Below, one piece after another: positions 54,375 to 63,506 of a DNA stretch of 64,000 nucleotides (position 1 is its first letter; each line of letters opens with the position of its first letter). The position numbers and the translations under genes are program-made. Under the pieces are notes generated by a model. That model was not told the origin of the DNA. It saw nothing but the letters and a program-made list of their open reading frames with translations, and made no database searches. Source of the stretch: Chitinophaga pinensis (lineage in GTDB: Bacteria; Bacteroidota; Bacteroidia; UKL13-3); NCBI GenBank assembly GCA_945898275.1, contig CAMDHZ010000009.1:62001-126000 (forward strand). The letters run 5' to 3'.

Positions 54375-55328
54375 ATGAATACACCTGAAAAAATTGAATG
54401 CTTAATTGTAGGCTCAGGGCCTGCAGGCTATACCGCCGCCATTTACGCAGCTCGTGCAGATATGAAACCTGTGATGTATGCAGGTATGCAACCGGGCGGA
54501 CAACTTACTATCACTACAGATGTTGAGAATTACCCAGGTTATCCAGATGGCATTATGGGGCCAGAAATGATGGAATTATTTAGAAAACAAGCCGAGCGTT
54601 TTGGTACGGATATTCGCTATGGTATGATAACCTCAGTTGACTTTAGCGGTAAACCGCCTTTTAAATTGATTGCCGATGAGAAGCATGAAATTTTGGCCGA
54701 GACTGTCATAATTGCTACAGGTGCAAGTGCCAAATGGTTAGGTATACCATCTGAAGAAAAATTAAATGGTAGAGGCGTTAGTGCTTGTGCCGTTTGTGAT
54801 GGATTTTTCTTTAGAGGTAAAGATGTTGCCATTGTGGGTGCTGGTGATACCGCATGCGAAGAAGCTTCATACCTTGCAAAAATTTGCAGCAAGGTTTATA
54901 TGATTGTGAGACGTGATGAGTTTAGAGCTTCTAAAGCCATGCAACATCGCGTATTAAATACACCAAATATTGAAGTAATTTTCAATGCAGTTACAGATGA
55001 AATCCTTGGTGAAAGCGCCGTAGAAGGTGCAAGAATAAAAATTGGCTCAAACGGAGAAACAAGAACCTTAGACATTAAAGGTTTCTTTGTTGCCATTGGT
55101 CATCATCCAAACACTGGTATATTCAAAGATTTCTTAGATATGGATGAAACTGGATATTTATTAACTACACCCGGCACCAGTAAAACCAATATTGAAGGCG
55201 TTTTTGCCTGTGGTGATGCACAAGACAAAATATACAGACAAGCCGTAACAGCAGCAGGCAGTGGTTGCATGGCCGCTTTAGATGCAGAACGCTATTTGGC
55301 AGCAAAACATTCACCTGTAGAAGCATAA
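54375..55328 (+). CDS. trxB: Thioredoxin-disulfide reductase
   Basis: This 317-residue NADPH flavoenzyme reduces thioredoxin. It has a FAD-binding G-S-G-P-A-G near the N terminus, the redox pair C138-A-V-C141, the NADPH-site G-A-G-D-T-A, and the C-terminal G-V-F-A-C-G-D-A FAD motif. It is followed 2 bases later by ytxJ, so the two redox genes are co-transcribed. Confidence 0.97.
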   Translation: MNTPEKIECLIVGSGPAGYTAAIYAARADMKPVMYAGMQPGGQLTITTDVENYPGYPDGIMGPEMMELFRKQAERFGTDIRYGMITSVDFSGKPPFKLIADEKHEILAETVIIATGASAKWLGIPSEEKLNGRGVSACAVCDGFFFRGKDVAIVGAGDTACEEASYLAKICSKVYMIVRRDEFRASKAMQHRVLNTPNIEVIFNAVTDEILGESAVEGARIKIGSNGETRTLDIKGFFVAIGHHPNTGIFKDFLDMDETGYLLTTPGTSKTNIEGVFACGDAQDKIYRQAVTAAGSGCMAALDAERYLAAKHSPVEA

Positions 55329-55330
55329 GT

Positions 55331-55669
55331 ATGAATTGGATAGTCTTATCGGAGATGGAACAATTGGATTATATTGATGAACTCAGCGCTACAAAGCCCG
55401 TTTTGATTTTTAAACACAGCACGCGTTGCAGCATTAGTTCAACCGCGCTTACGAGGTTCGAACGAAACTATAAACCAGTTGATGAAGAAATAATGATTGC
55501 CTATTATTTGGATCTACTTAAGTTTCGTTCAATATCTAATGAAATTGAAAACAGATATCAGGTGGAACATCAATCGCCGCAAACCTTACTAATTAAAGCT
55601 GGCAAATGCGTTCATACAAGTTCTCACATTGAGATTGATTACAAAGAAATAATCGAATTGATGAAATAA
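55331..55669 (+). CDS. ytxJ: Bacillithiol-system redox-active protein YtxJ
   Basis: This 112-residue monothiol thioredoxin-fold protein has the active-site segment F-K-H-S-T-R-C-S-I-S-S (single Cys) and the C-terminal Q-S-P-Q-T-L-L-I segment, matching YtxJ. YtxJ is associated with bacillithiol systems, which occur in many Bacteroidota. The ATG at 55331 is the start; an upstream extension overlapping trxB is not conserved-looking. It probably acts with trxB in thiol reduction. Confidence 0.88.
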   Translation: MNWIVLSEMEQLDYIDELSATKPVLIFKHSTRCSISSTALTRFERNYKPVDEEIMIAYYLDLLKFRSISNEIENRYQVEHQSPQTLLIKAGKCVHTSSHIEIDYKEIIELMK

Positions 55670-55697
55670 AAAAAGGGGCCAAAAGCCCCTTTTTTGT
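55667..55697. terminator. Bidirectional intrinsic terminator
   Basis: The stem AAAAGGGGC/GCCCCTTTT (arms 55671-55679 and 55685-55693) around a CAAAA loop has flanking A- and T-runs. It serves ytxJ and the convergent parC. Confidence 0.92.
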
Positions 55698-55709
55698 TAA
55701 TTATAACGC

Positions 55710-58409
55710 CTAGAATAATTTGGGTTGATCCGAATCAGGTTTTGGCTTATTGGATTTTCCTGATGATTTAGGCTGTTCAAATTCCTCTTCATCTGCCAAT
55801 AACTTCTTTATTTTCTCTTCTTCTGCTTGAAACAAATCTAGGTTAACTGGAATTTCTTCTGCATCTAGGTTTTCTTGCAATTGCTCCTCAATTTCATCTT
55901 GAGGGTCTGGTGGCAATAACTCAATTTGGTTCAAATCGCTACCACAAAACTTATTTCCTATTGCCTTCCAACCTTTCACCTCTATAGCTTCTGCCAAATT
56001 AATTTGCTCTTCTCTTAGCAATTTCCCTTTACCAGCAGAAAGAATCACTATTGGATTTTTAAAATCTGTAGCCAACAAAATGTAATTATCCTTTTCCTCT
56101 GGGATACTCATAAACTTCTTGTTCTGAGTAAGGGTTTCAATTAAAAATCTTTTGAGATTATACTGTTTTCCTTTAGCATCAAAATATACAATGGTAATTG
56201 GTCTGTTAGGCTTAAACTTACTGATATGAATCAATTGGTCGGCTTCAAAGTGATTAGACAAATCAAAATTGCACAGTTCATAATTTCCATCCTTGTAAAA
56301 GGCAATTACTTGGTCTGAACCACTGAAATTGCCAACAAAATTTCCATGTTGATTGGTATTTAATCTTCCAATGGCAGGGTCGTACCAAATATCAATACCT
56401 CCTAAAGTTGAAATACCTTTGGATTTTAACTTAATTCCCTTTACTAAATATTTACTTACAATATTGCCTTGAACTCCCCTGCCTTTGATTGCCAATTCAC
56501 TGAAATCAAAATCGAAACTTAATTTTCTAGCATGACTCAATGGACTCAAAGTAATGCTTACCACTTCGGCTTCTCCGCTAGGGTTTGCTGTGAAGTATAA
56601 AATTCTAGAGCCTGAAGAACCTTGGGTCAAATCGTATTCTTTATCTCTTGTGATGCCGGTTACTGGAAAACGTTTGGCATAACTAACCTTAGTTTTTCCA
56701 TCTAAGTATATCAAGTTATAAATGCGCCTTTCATCATTCTTTCTAAATACATCAACATGAATAATGTCTTTGCCCATAAAGGCTTTATCTTGAACCTTAC
56801 TTACCACCATGGTTCCATCTTTCCTAAAAACAATAACGTCATCAAGGTCGGAACACTCAGTAACAAAATCATCTTTTTTCAATCCAAATCCAACAAAACC
56901 TTCCGCCTTGTTTACGTATAATTTTTGGTTGGCAATGGCAACTTGCTTTGAATCAATGGTATCAAATGTTCTGATTTCGGTGCGTCTTTCTTTGCCTTTA
57001 CCATACTTCTTAAGAAGATTTTCGAAATACTTTATGGCATATGCTTGAATATTTTCTAGGTTACTAATCACTTCTGCAAGCAGATTTTCTATGCCACGCA
57101 TGATTTCATCAGCCTTAAATGAATCATACTTACTGATGCGCTTAATTTTGATTTCCGTTAACCTCAGAATATCATCTTCTGTTAATTCCCTTCTAAAAAG
57201 CTTTTTGTATTTATTCATACCTTTCCAAATGGTATCAATAACTTCTTCAAAACTTTCGCATTCTTCTATTTCTCGGTAAATCCTTTTTTCAATGAAAATC
57301 TTTTCAATGCTACTATAATGCCATTGCTCTTCCAGCTCTTTCTTTTTAATCTCAAGCTCTTGTCGCAGTAGATCCTTTGTCTTTTCTGTAGAGATTCTAA
57401 GCAACTCGTCTACACCCACAAATATGGGTTTATCCTCTACAATGATGCACGCATTTGGAGAGATACTTACTTCGCAATCTGTGAAGGCATAAAGCGCATC
57501 AATGGTTTTATCTGGCGAAACACCGGCTGTGAGTTGCACCTCTATTTCAACATCCTTAGCGGTATTGTCTATTACTTTCTTAATTTTAATTTTACCCGAA
57601 TCATTCGCCTTGATAATCGAATCAATCAATTGATTGGTGGTAACACTAAAAGGCACATCTTTTATAAAAAGTGTTTTGCTGTCTTTCTCTTCTATTTTTG
57701 CTCTGACCCTAATTTTACCGCCCTTTTTACCTTGGTTGTAATTGGTAACATCTACCAAGCCACCAGTTAGGAAATCTGGGTATAAATCAAATTTCTTCCC
57801 TTTGAGGTAATCAATGCTAGCAGCAAGTAATTCACAAAAATTATGTGGCATCACTTTGGTTGCTAAACCCACGGCAATACCTTCAACTCCTTGCGCTAGT
57901 AGCAAAGGGAACTTCATAGGTAATGTTATAGGTTCTTTCTTTCTGCCATCATAAGAGTTTTGCCATAAGGTAGTTTGCTTATTAAAAGCAACTTCTAAGG
58001 CAAATTTGGAAAGCCTTGCTTCAATGTACCTAGGTGCTGCGGCCGAGTCTCCTGTTCTATTGTCGCCCCAGTTTCCTTGTGTTTCTATCAATAATTCTTT
58101 TTGACCCAAATTAACCATAGCATCACCAATGGCAGCGTCGCCATGTGGATGGTATTGCATGGTTTGTCCAATGACATTAGCCACTTTATTAAACCTTCCG
58201 TCATCCATTTCTTTCATGGAATGCAGGATTCTTCTTTGCACTGGCTTAAGGCCATCCTCAATTGCTGGAACAGCTCTTTCTAAAATTACATAAGATGCAT
58301 AATCCAAAAACCAATTCTGATACAATCCACTTACCTGGGTAATGTGGTATTCCTTGCCATTTGCATCAGTTTGACTTTCAGGAATTTCGTTAAATTTATT
58401 CTCTTCCAT
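55710..58409 (-). CDS. parC: DNA topoisomerase IV subunit A
   Basis: This 899-residue breakage-reunion subunit has the active-site tyrosine Y128 in A-A-A-P-R-Y-I-E-A-R-L. The quinolone pocket reads H-P-H-G-D-A-A-I-G-D-A-M: Ala92 stands in place of the usual Ser and Asp96 in place of Glu. There is no GyrA box in the C-terminal domain; instead an acidic stretch and a basic K/S/P-rich tail end the protein. This identifies it as ParC rather than GyrA, and it pairs with the ParE at 12.5 kb. Confidence 0.94.
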   Translation of the reverse strand: MEENKFNEIPESQTDANGKEYHITQVSGLYQNWFLDYASYVILERAVPAIEDGLKPVQRRILHSMKEMDDGRFNKVANVIGQTMQYHPHGDAAIGDAMVNLGQKELLIETQGNWGDNRTGDSAAAPRYIEARLSKFALEVAFNKQTTLWQNSYDGRKKEPITLPMKFPLLLAQGVEGIAVGLATKVMPHNFCELLAASIDYLKGKKFDLYPDFLTGGLVDVTNYNQGKKGGKIRVRAKIEEKDSKTLFIKDVPFSVTTNQLIDSIIKANDSGKIKIKKVIDNTAKDVEIEVQLTAGVSPDKTIDALYAFTDCEVSISPNACIIVEDKPIFVGVDELLRISTEKTKDLLRQELEIKKKELEEQWHYSSIEKIFIEKRIYREIEECESFEEVIDTIWKGMNKYKKLFRRELTEDDILRLTEIKIKRISKYDSFKADEIMRGIENLLAEVISNLENIQAYAIKYFENLLKKYGKGKERRTEIRTFDTIDSKQVAIANQKLYVNKAEGFVGFGLKKDDFVTECSDLDDVIVFRKDGTMVVSKVQDKAFMGKDIIHVDVFRKNDERRIYNLIYLDGKTKVSYAKRFPVTGITRDKEYDLTQGSSGSRILYFTANPSGEAEVVSITLSPLSHARKLSFDFDFSELAIKGRGVQGNIVSKYLVKGIKLKSKGISTLGGIDIWYDPAIGRLNTNQHGNFVGNFSGSDQVIAFYKDGNYELCNFDLSNHFEADQLIHISKFKPNRPITIVYFDAKGKQYNLKRFLIETLTQNKKFMSIPEEKDNYILLATDFKNPIVILSAGKGKLLREEQINLAEAIEVKGWKAIGNKFCGSDLNQIELLPPDPQDEIEEQLQENLDAEEIPVNLDLFQAEEEKIKKLLADEEEFEQPKSSGKSNKPKPDSDQPKLF

Positions 58410-58511
58410 TTCACTGTATCGCTCGACAACAAATCTATTTATATTTACTTATAGACTATCCACAAAATCAGGTGGAAATTTGAAAAAATTTTTACTTTTG
58501 AAAAAAAACTT

Positions 58512-58961
58512 ATGAAAACTGCTGCTACTGTTGAAGATTACCTAGCTTCTTTGCCAGAAGATAGAAAATTTGCCATCGAAAAATTAATGGATTTGTGTAG
58601 AAAAGCCTTGCCAGATGCACAAGAATGTATCAGTTATGGCATGATTGGCTATGTTGTGCCATTTTCTACTTATCCAGACGGCTACCATTGTGATACTTCA
58701 TTGCCTTTGCCATTTGCAGCAATAGCTTCTCAAAAAAGTCATATTGGCCTGTATCACATGGGCGTTTATGCCAAACCAGAACTCTTAAATTGGTTTCAAG
58801 AAGAGTTTCCAAAACATTCAAAACGCAAATTAGATATGGGGAAAAGCTGCATTAGGTTCAAAAAACCTGAGGATATTCCTTATGCTTTTTTAGCTGAGTT
58901 TATGTCTAAAATGTCGGTTCAAGAATGGATTAAAATTTATGAAACCAATTACAAGAAATAA
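58512..58961 (+). CDS. DUF1801 protein
   Basis: This is a 149-residue single-domain protein. It has the family pattern V-E-D-Y-L-A-S-L-P-E-D-R near the start, S-Y-G-M-I-G-Y in the middle and C-I-R-F-K-K-P-E-D-I-P near the end. DUF1801 proteins are small cytosolic YdhG-like proteins; one branch is an iron chaperone, but the biochemical role is generally unknown. The 3' end is one base from the convergent DUF4249 gene. Confidence 0.88.
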   Translation: MKTAATVEDYLASLPEDRKFAIEKLMDLCRKALPDAQECISYGMIGYVVPFSTYPDGYHCDTSLPLPFAAIASQKSHIGLYHMGVYAKPELLNWFQEEFPKHSKRKLDMGKSCIRFKKPEDIPYAFLAEFMSKMSVQEWIKIYETNYKK

Positions 58962-58962
58962 G

Positions 58963-59838
58963 CTATCGTAAAATAAATTTCTTGTAAGTAATTCCGTAAC
59001 CTGTAAAAGACCCAATTGCACCATAAATGTTCGACTTAACTGCGACTGGCGTAGAAAATGGCCCGCCGTTGTTTGCTGCATTTCTAAAGGAATCCCAAAA
59101 TAAATACTCCTTTCTTCCTATTTCTGCCATGTAATAGTGCACAGTGTCACCGTATTTATATGGGTTCAACAAAACAAAGGGTCTTTTTTGATTATTGATG
59201 CGCTCATCATCAAAAGTATAAAACCTATCAGCAATGCCCCAACCGGTAAAAATTGAATCATAGTTGTTCAATAGGGCAAATCTGTAGTTGTTTTGCTCCG
59301 GTCCATCAAACCAATCTAGGTAAATAAAGGCATTTGTATCATTCCCATTTTGTTCGAACCAAAAACTAGTGCTATCTAATTTTAAGGGTTTAGGGATGAT
59401 TGTTTTCCCCCTAATTTTCCTTCCGTCTTCCAATTCTATTTCCAATAAATATGGTTTTTCAATTTTTCCTTGAAAAAACGGATTGATGTAAACACCAGGG
59501 GCCAAAGTATCAAACAAGTCTATAAACGCTTGTCTATCTGCAATGTTAAAACTTGTATCTGTTCCAGTAATCTTTCCCTCGGTTATATATACTTTGGCTC
59601 CAGAAACTGAATTTAAAGATAAATCTGGTTTAAAATAGTCAACTGTTTTTGAAATAATAACATAATTTAAAGTAGAGACTAATTGATTAATGGAAGCTTC
59701 AACTACTATCTCTTCTTTAGACGGCGGTAAATTAATGTCAATTTCTTTTTCGCAGGCTGTCATTGTGAGTAATGCGCATACTCCAAATAACCCAAAATGA
59801 AAATATGTTCTTAGTTTTCTCAAAATCTGAAATTCCAT
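58963..59838 (-). CDS. DUF4249 lipoprotein, partner of the TonB receptor
   Basis: This 291-residue lipoprotein has a signal ending at Cys (L-T-M-T-A-C-E-K). The body is beta-rich, with V-V-E-A-S-I-N-Q-L near residue 45 and V-Y-I-T-E-G-K in the first half, and the R-I-N-N-Q-K region near 220. DUF4249 proteins are nearly always encoded directly after a CarboxypepD-type TonB receptor, as here (overlap of 19 bases). It is probably a surface or periplasmic partner that presents substrate. Function is not known. Confidence 0.88.
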   Translation of the reverse strand: MEFQILRKLRTYFHFGLFGVCALLTMTACEKEIDINLPPSKEEIVVEASINQLVSTLNYVIISKTVDYFKPDLSLNSVSGAKVYITEGKITGTDTSFNIADRQAFIDLFDTLAPGVYINPFFQGKIEKPYLLEIELEDGRKIRGKTIIPKPLKLDSTSFWFEQNGNDTNAFIYLDWFDGPEQNNYRFALLNNYDSIFTGWGIADRFYTFDDERINNQKRPFVLLNPYKYGDTVHYYMAEIGRKEYLFWDSFRNAANNGGPFSTPVAVKSNIYGAIGSFTGYGITYKKFILR

Positions 59839-62207
59839 TGTATTGACGGGACTATTGGGAATAAATAAACCATATAAGCCTTCACTTCATTTTTTTCTAT
59901 GTCTGGTAAGAAATAAATAAAGTAGGGATTAGCACGATTATAGACATTGTAAATACTGAAATTCCAACTGCTTTCAAACTTATTGGTTTGCTTAACTATA
60001 TAGGTAGCACTAATGTCCATTCTATGGTAGGCAGGCAATCTAAAGCTGTTTATCTTATCATATTTATCTACAAAAACATATTTAGGCTCTCCTGTATTTG
60101 GGTCAACCCCAAACCTGTAAGCATAACGAGCATCTGGCAATGTGGTTGCATTACCTGTGCCATACGCAAATACAAAATTACCGCTCCATTTTTTATTGAA
60201 TTGATAACTAAGGAGCAAAGACAAATCATGGGTTCTATCATAGCGATAAAAAAAGGCTTGACCAGCATTCAATTCATCAAATTGTCTTGTTGTCCTACTC
60301 CAAGTATACCCAACCCAACCATTAAGTCTGCCTAGCTTTTTTCTTAAAAATAATTCTGCACCATAACTCAGACCTTCGCCAAAAATCATTTCTCCTTCTA
60401 GGTTTTGATTAAAGAACAAATTAGCACCCGGTCTAAATTCTATTTGATTATACATTGGTTTATAATACAACTCCACACTGCTTTCATACATATTTTGCTG
60501 AAAATTGCGGAAATACCCTAAAGCATATTGATAAGCCAATTGCGGTTTAATTAGACTACTACTTGGCACCCAAAGATCAAAAGGAAACTGGGCTCCACTG
60601 GTAGTGGCCAAATGCAAAAATTGATAGGTTTGGGTAAAGGAAGCTTTAACGGAGGATGCATCATTGATAACAAAAGTGCCACTAAATCTTGGTTCAAGCC
60701 GAGGATAAAAAGCAATGCTTTCTCCACTTGCATATTCCTTGCTAATACCGCTAGGAAGTTGGTTATCGTTATCAAAAATTTCCTGTTTATAAGGTCCAAC
60801 TAAATTAAAAGCAACTGCTCGCAAGCCATAGTTAAGGGTAATTCGATGATTGACTTGCCATTCATCTGAAAAATATATTGCACCTTCATGCGCAAACTGT
60901 TTATTTATTTCATCAGAAATATCTGCAGTTCCGACATTACCACTTAAAATTCCAGGTTGAAACGTATGGAAGGTATAATTGAACCCAAACTTAGCTAAAT
61001 GTTTTGGATGCATGAACCAAGTAAAATCAGATTTTAGGTTCCAATCTTGAAGGCCACTTCTTAGTTTAAAACCTCCAATTCCAAAATAAAAATCATTAAA
61101 TAATTCATATCTATTAAATATCGCGCTGGTGTTAACAAAGAGTTTTGGACTAAAAACGTGATTCCACCTGAGTGTTCCAGTAGAGTTTCCCCAACCAAAA
61201 TTAAACTTCACATTTCTGTTTACTTCACTTTGGTAATCCAAAATATCTCTGCCAAAATAGCCACTCACAAAAATTCTATCTTTATCCCCTAAAATGAAAT
61301 TCATCTTTAGGTTCATATCGTAAAAGTAATAACTGTTTCCTTTAATGTTTTCTGGTAAAAACGGCTTTGCAAGAATGTCAATATAAGTTCTTCTGGCAGA
61401 AACTAAGAAACTACTTTTTTCCTTTTCAATAGGCCCTTCGGCACTTAAACGTGTTGAAATCAAACCAATGCCTCCACTATATTTATATTGTGTGTTATTG
61501 CCTTCACGCATGTTTACATTGAGAATAGAAGAGAGTCTTCCGCCATAATTGGCAGGCATTCCACCTTTTATTATTTCGATGTTTTTAACAGCATCTGAAT
61601 TAAACACAGATAAGAATCCAAATAAATGAGAAGGATTATACACAACAGCTTCATCCATTAGAATTAGGTTTTGGTCGGGCCCACCGCCCCTCACATAAAA
61701 ACCAGTACTCGCTTCTCCTCCACTTTTGATACCGGGCAATAAGGTAATTGCTTTTAAAACATCAGGTTCTCCGAAAATCACAGGCAAGGATTTTATCTTC
61801 TCACCGCTTAGCTCTATCCTGCTCATTTCGGTGCTTTTTACATTTTTGTCTTGTCTATCGGCATTAATTACAACCTCTTTAACTTCAAGATTTAAGGGAG
61901 AAAGCGCAATTTTAAGTTGTTGATTTTTGATTTCAGTAATTGAAACCAGTTTGCTCTTATAACCAATATAACTAATTAAAACTTTCTTAGTTGCATTAGG
62001 CAACGATAAAGAAAAATAGCCATAAGTATTGGTAACAGTGCCTGTAGAAGTTTCAGGGATCCTAATGGCAGCGCCAATTAAAGTTTCACCTGTTGAACTG
62101 TCTTTTACGTAACCAGCAATAGAAAAGGTTTGAGCCGATACTTGATTTAAAAAAGTGACAAAAAATAAAAGTAAGCAGTATATCCTAGGCATATCTGTTC
62201 TTAACAA
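59820..62207 (-). CDS. TonB-dependent receptor with CarboxypepD-like N-terminal domain
   Basis: This is a 795-residue outer-membrane receptor. Signal peptide residues 1-25 are followed by a carboxypeptidase-regulatory-like domain (A-G-Y-V-K-D-S-S-T-G-E-T-L-I-G-A) of about 80 residues. The plug has L-P-G-I-K-S-G-G-E-A-S-T-G-F-Y-V-R-G-G and N-I-E-I-I-K-G-G-M. The barrel ends with a terminal aromatic strand (W-N-F-R-F). The linked DUF4249 gene overlaps its 3' end. The substrate is unknown; the pair is typically not tied to polysaccharides because no SusD-type gene is present. Confidence 0.92.
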   Translation of the reverse strand: MLRTDMPRIYCLLLFFVTFLNQVSAQTFSIAGYVKDSSTGETLIGAAIRIPETSTGTVTNTYGYFSLSLPNATKKVLISYIGYKSKLVSITEIKNQQLKIALSPLNLEVKEVVINADRQDKNVKSTEMSRIELSGEKIKSLPVIFGEPDVLKAITLLPGIKSGGEASTGFYVRGGGPDQNLILMDEAVVYNPSHLFGFLSVFNSDAVKNIEIIKGGMPANYGGRLSSILNVNMREGNNTQYKYSGGIGLISTRLSAEGPIEKEKSSFLVSARRTYIDILAKPFLPENIKGNSYYFYDMNLKMNFILGDKDRIFVSGYFGRDILDYQSEVNRNVKFNFGWGNSTGTLRWNHVFSPKLFVNTSAIFNRYELFNDFYFGIGGFKLRSGLQDWNLKSDFTWFMHPKHLAKFGFNYTFHTFQPGILSGNVGTADISDEINKQFAHEGAIYFSDEWQVNHRITLNYGLRAVAFNLVGPYKQEIFDNDNQLPSGISKEYASGESIAFYPRLEPRFSGTFVINDASSVKASFTQTYQFLHLATTSGAQFPFDLWVPSSSLIKPQLAYQYALGYFRNFQQNMYESSVELYYKPMYNQIEFRPGANLFFNQNLEGEMIFGEGLSYGAELFLRKKLGRLNGWVGYTWSRTTRQFDELNAGQAFFYRYDRTHDLSLLLSYQFNKKWSGNFVFAYGTGNATTLPDARYAYRFGVDPNTGEPKYVFVDKYDKINSFRLPAYHRMDISATYIVKQTNKFESSWNFSIYNVYNRANPYFIYFLPDIEKNEVKAYMVYLFPIVPSIQWNFRF

Positions 62208-62252
62208 AGCAAAAGAACGGATTGTTTCTTTCTTTATTATTAAAGATTTTTA

Positions 62253-63026
62253 TTAATGATCAGCAGTTTTACTTTTACTAAACATGCTTTTAATTTTTAC
62301 TGCAGGCACCCAAATTTTTGAAAGTACATATTTAAGTGGATGTTGTTTTTTCTCCACATGCCAAACAGTAGTTCTAGCTGATTCCATGTGTTGTTTGTGA
62401 GGTGTGTAAGCATAAGCAGCAATTGAAGTTCTATATTTCCCTTCAGGAAAATCAATTGGATCATACCCATGCAACGTATAAGAACGGCAATGCATGATGG
62501 CAAGTCTATTAAACGGTACATCAACGGCGGTTTTCTCGCCTGTTCTGCCATCTTCGAGTCGCAGCTCACCGCCATGTTCTTTCTTCCAATCCTTATTAAT
62601 ATATAATAAAAGGTTCAAATTTCTATACCAATCCTCATGTAATGGATGATAATTAAAATCAGCATGCATGTCTAAAAAGCTGCCTTTCCTGCCTTGATGA
62701 ATACCGCCACCATAAAAAGTTGGGTCAATAAAAACCTCTTCATTGGTTATGTAACAAATAAGTTGTTTGAACCTATCGCTAATTAAGTCTTCATGTAATT
62801 CTTTAAAAAGACCGCCCAATTCGTGGTACTTGCTCTTTTCGAATTTGTTTTTGGCAAATACATAATCCGCACTTGGCGTATCAATTTCTGGAATTGAATA
62901 ATACAACTGGGTTAGTTTTTCCTCGTCGCAAAGCCCGTCAATACCGATATGAGGAAATGGTTTGGCTTCTAAAAATTGCTTATGTAACTGCTCTTTGTTT
63001 GCTTCTAAATAATCAAAACGAATCAT
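62253..63026 (-). CDS. 2-oxoglutarate/Fe(II)-dependent oxygenase (proline hydroxylase-like)
   Basis: This 257-residue protein has a double-stranded beta-helix core. The iron triad is H121-x-D123 in M-H-A-D-F and H186 in L-H-G-Y-D, with the 2-oxoglutarate-binding Arg199 (K-Y-R-T-S) downstream. It resembles P4Hc-type oxygenases of the 2OG-FeII_Oxy_3 group and could hydroxylate a protein, amino acid or glycan. No clear substrate is given by the neighbours. Confidence 0.9.
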   Translation of the reverse strand: MIRFDYLEANKEQLHKQFLEAKPFPHIGIDGLCDEEKLTQLYYSIPEIDTPSADYVFAKNKFEKSKYHELGGLFKELHEDLISDRFKQLICYITNEEVFIDPTFYGGGIHQGRKGSFLDMHADFNYHPLHEDWYRNLNLLLYINKDWKKEHGGELRLEDGRTGEKTAVDVPFNRLAIMHCRSYTLHGYDPIDFPEGKYRTSIAAYAYTPHKQHMESARTTVWHVEKKQHPLKYVLSKIWVPAVKIKSMFSKSKTADH

Positions 63027-63134
63027 AACATTGGTTTTTTATTCGACTGCAATTTGCTGTTGAAACCTATTATTTCAAATGATTAAACTCATAAAATTTA
63101 ATGTCTTTTATAGGTTTTCGGTTTGATCCAAGCC

Positions 63135-63416
63135 TTAGCGTTTACTAATTTTATTTTGTGTAATGGCTCTTTGTCTTGAGCACCTAAATCTATCAATTTC
63201 CAGGTTTCTTTTCTTAGCTTGTTTCTGGCTAACTCCAGAATTAACTCGTTTTCTCCATAGGTTAAAACTAGAACGCTTTAAATTTAAACGCATAATCCTA
63301 ATAACTTCCGCTTCACATAAACCAAATTGTGCTAAAATAGCTTCAAAGGGAGTTCTATCTTCCCAAGCCATTTCGATTATTCTATCTATTTCATTTACGT
63401 TTAGTTGATTCATCAT
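63135..63416 (-). CDS. TIGR03643/DUF2805-family protein
   Basis: This small basic protein has about 92-93 residues. It has D-R-I-I-E-M-A-W-E-D-R-T-P-F-E-A-I near the N terminus and the family element F-G-L-C-E-A-E-V-I-R-I-M-R, followed by a basic K/R-rich tail. The pattern suggests a helix-turn-helix-like domain that may bind nucleic acid; the function is unknown. Either Met at 63416 or 63413 may start it. Confidence 0.88.
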   Translation of the reverse strand: MMNQLNVNEIDRIIEMAWEDRTPFEAILAQFGLCEAEVIRIMRLNLKRSSFNLWRKRVNSGVSQKQAKKRNLEIDRFRCSRQRAITQNKISKR

Positions 63417-63506
63417 GTTTTATTAACAGTCCATCCAAAGAATTGGTTTAATCGTCAACAAATTAATTTTCTTAAATATTTTTTTAGATATTTACAGCAT
63501 AGATAT

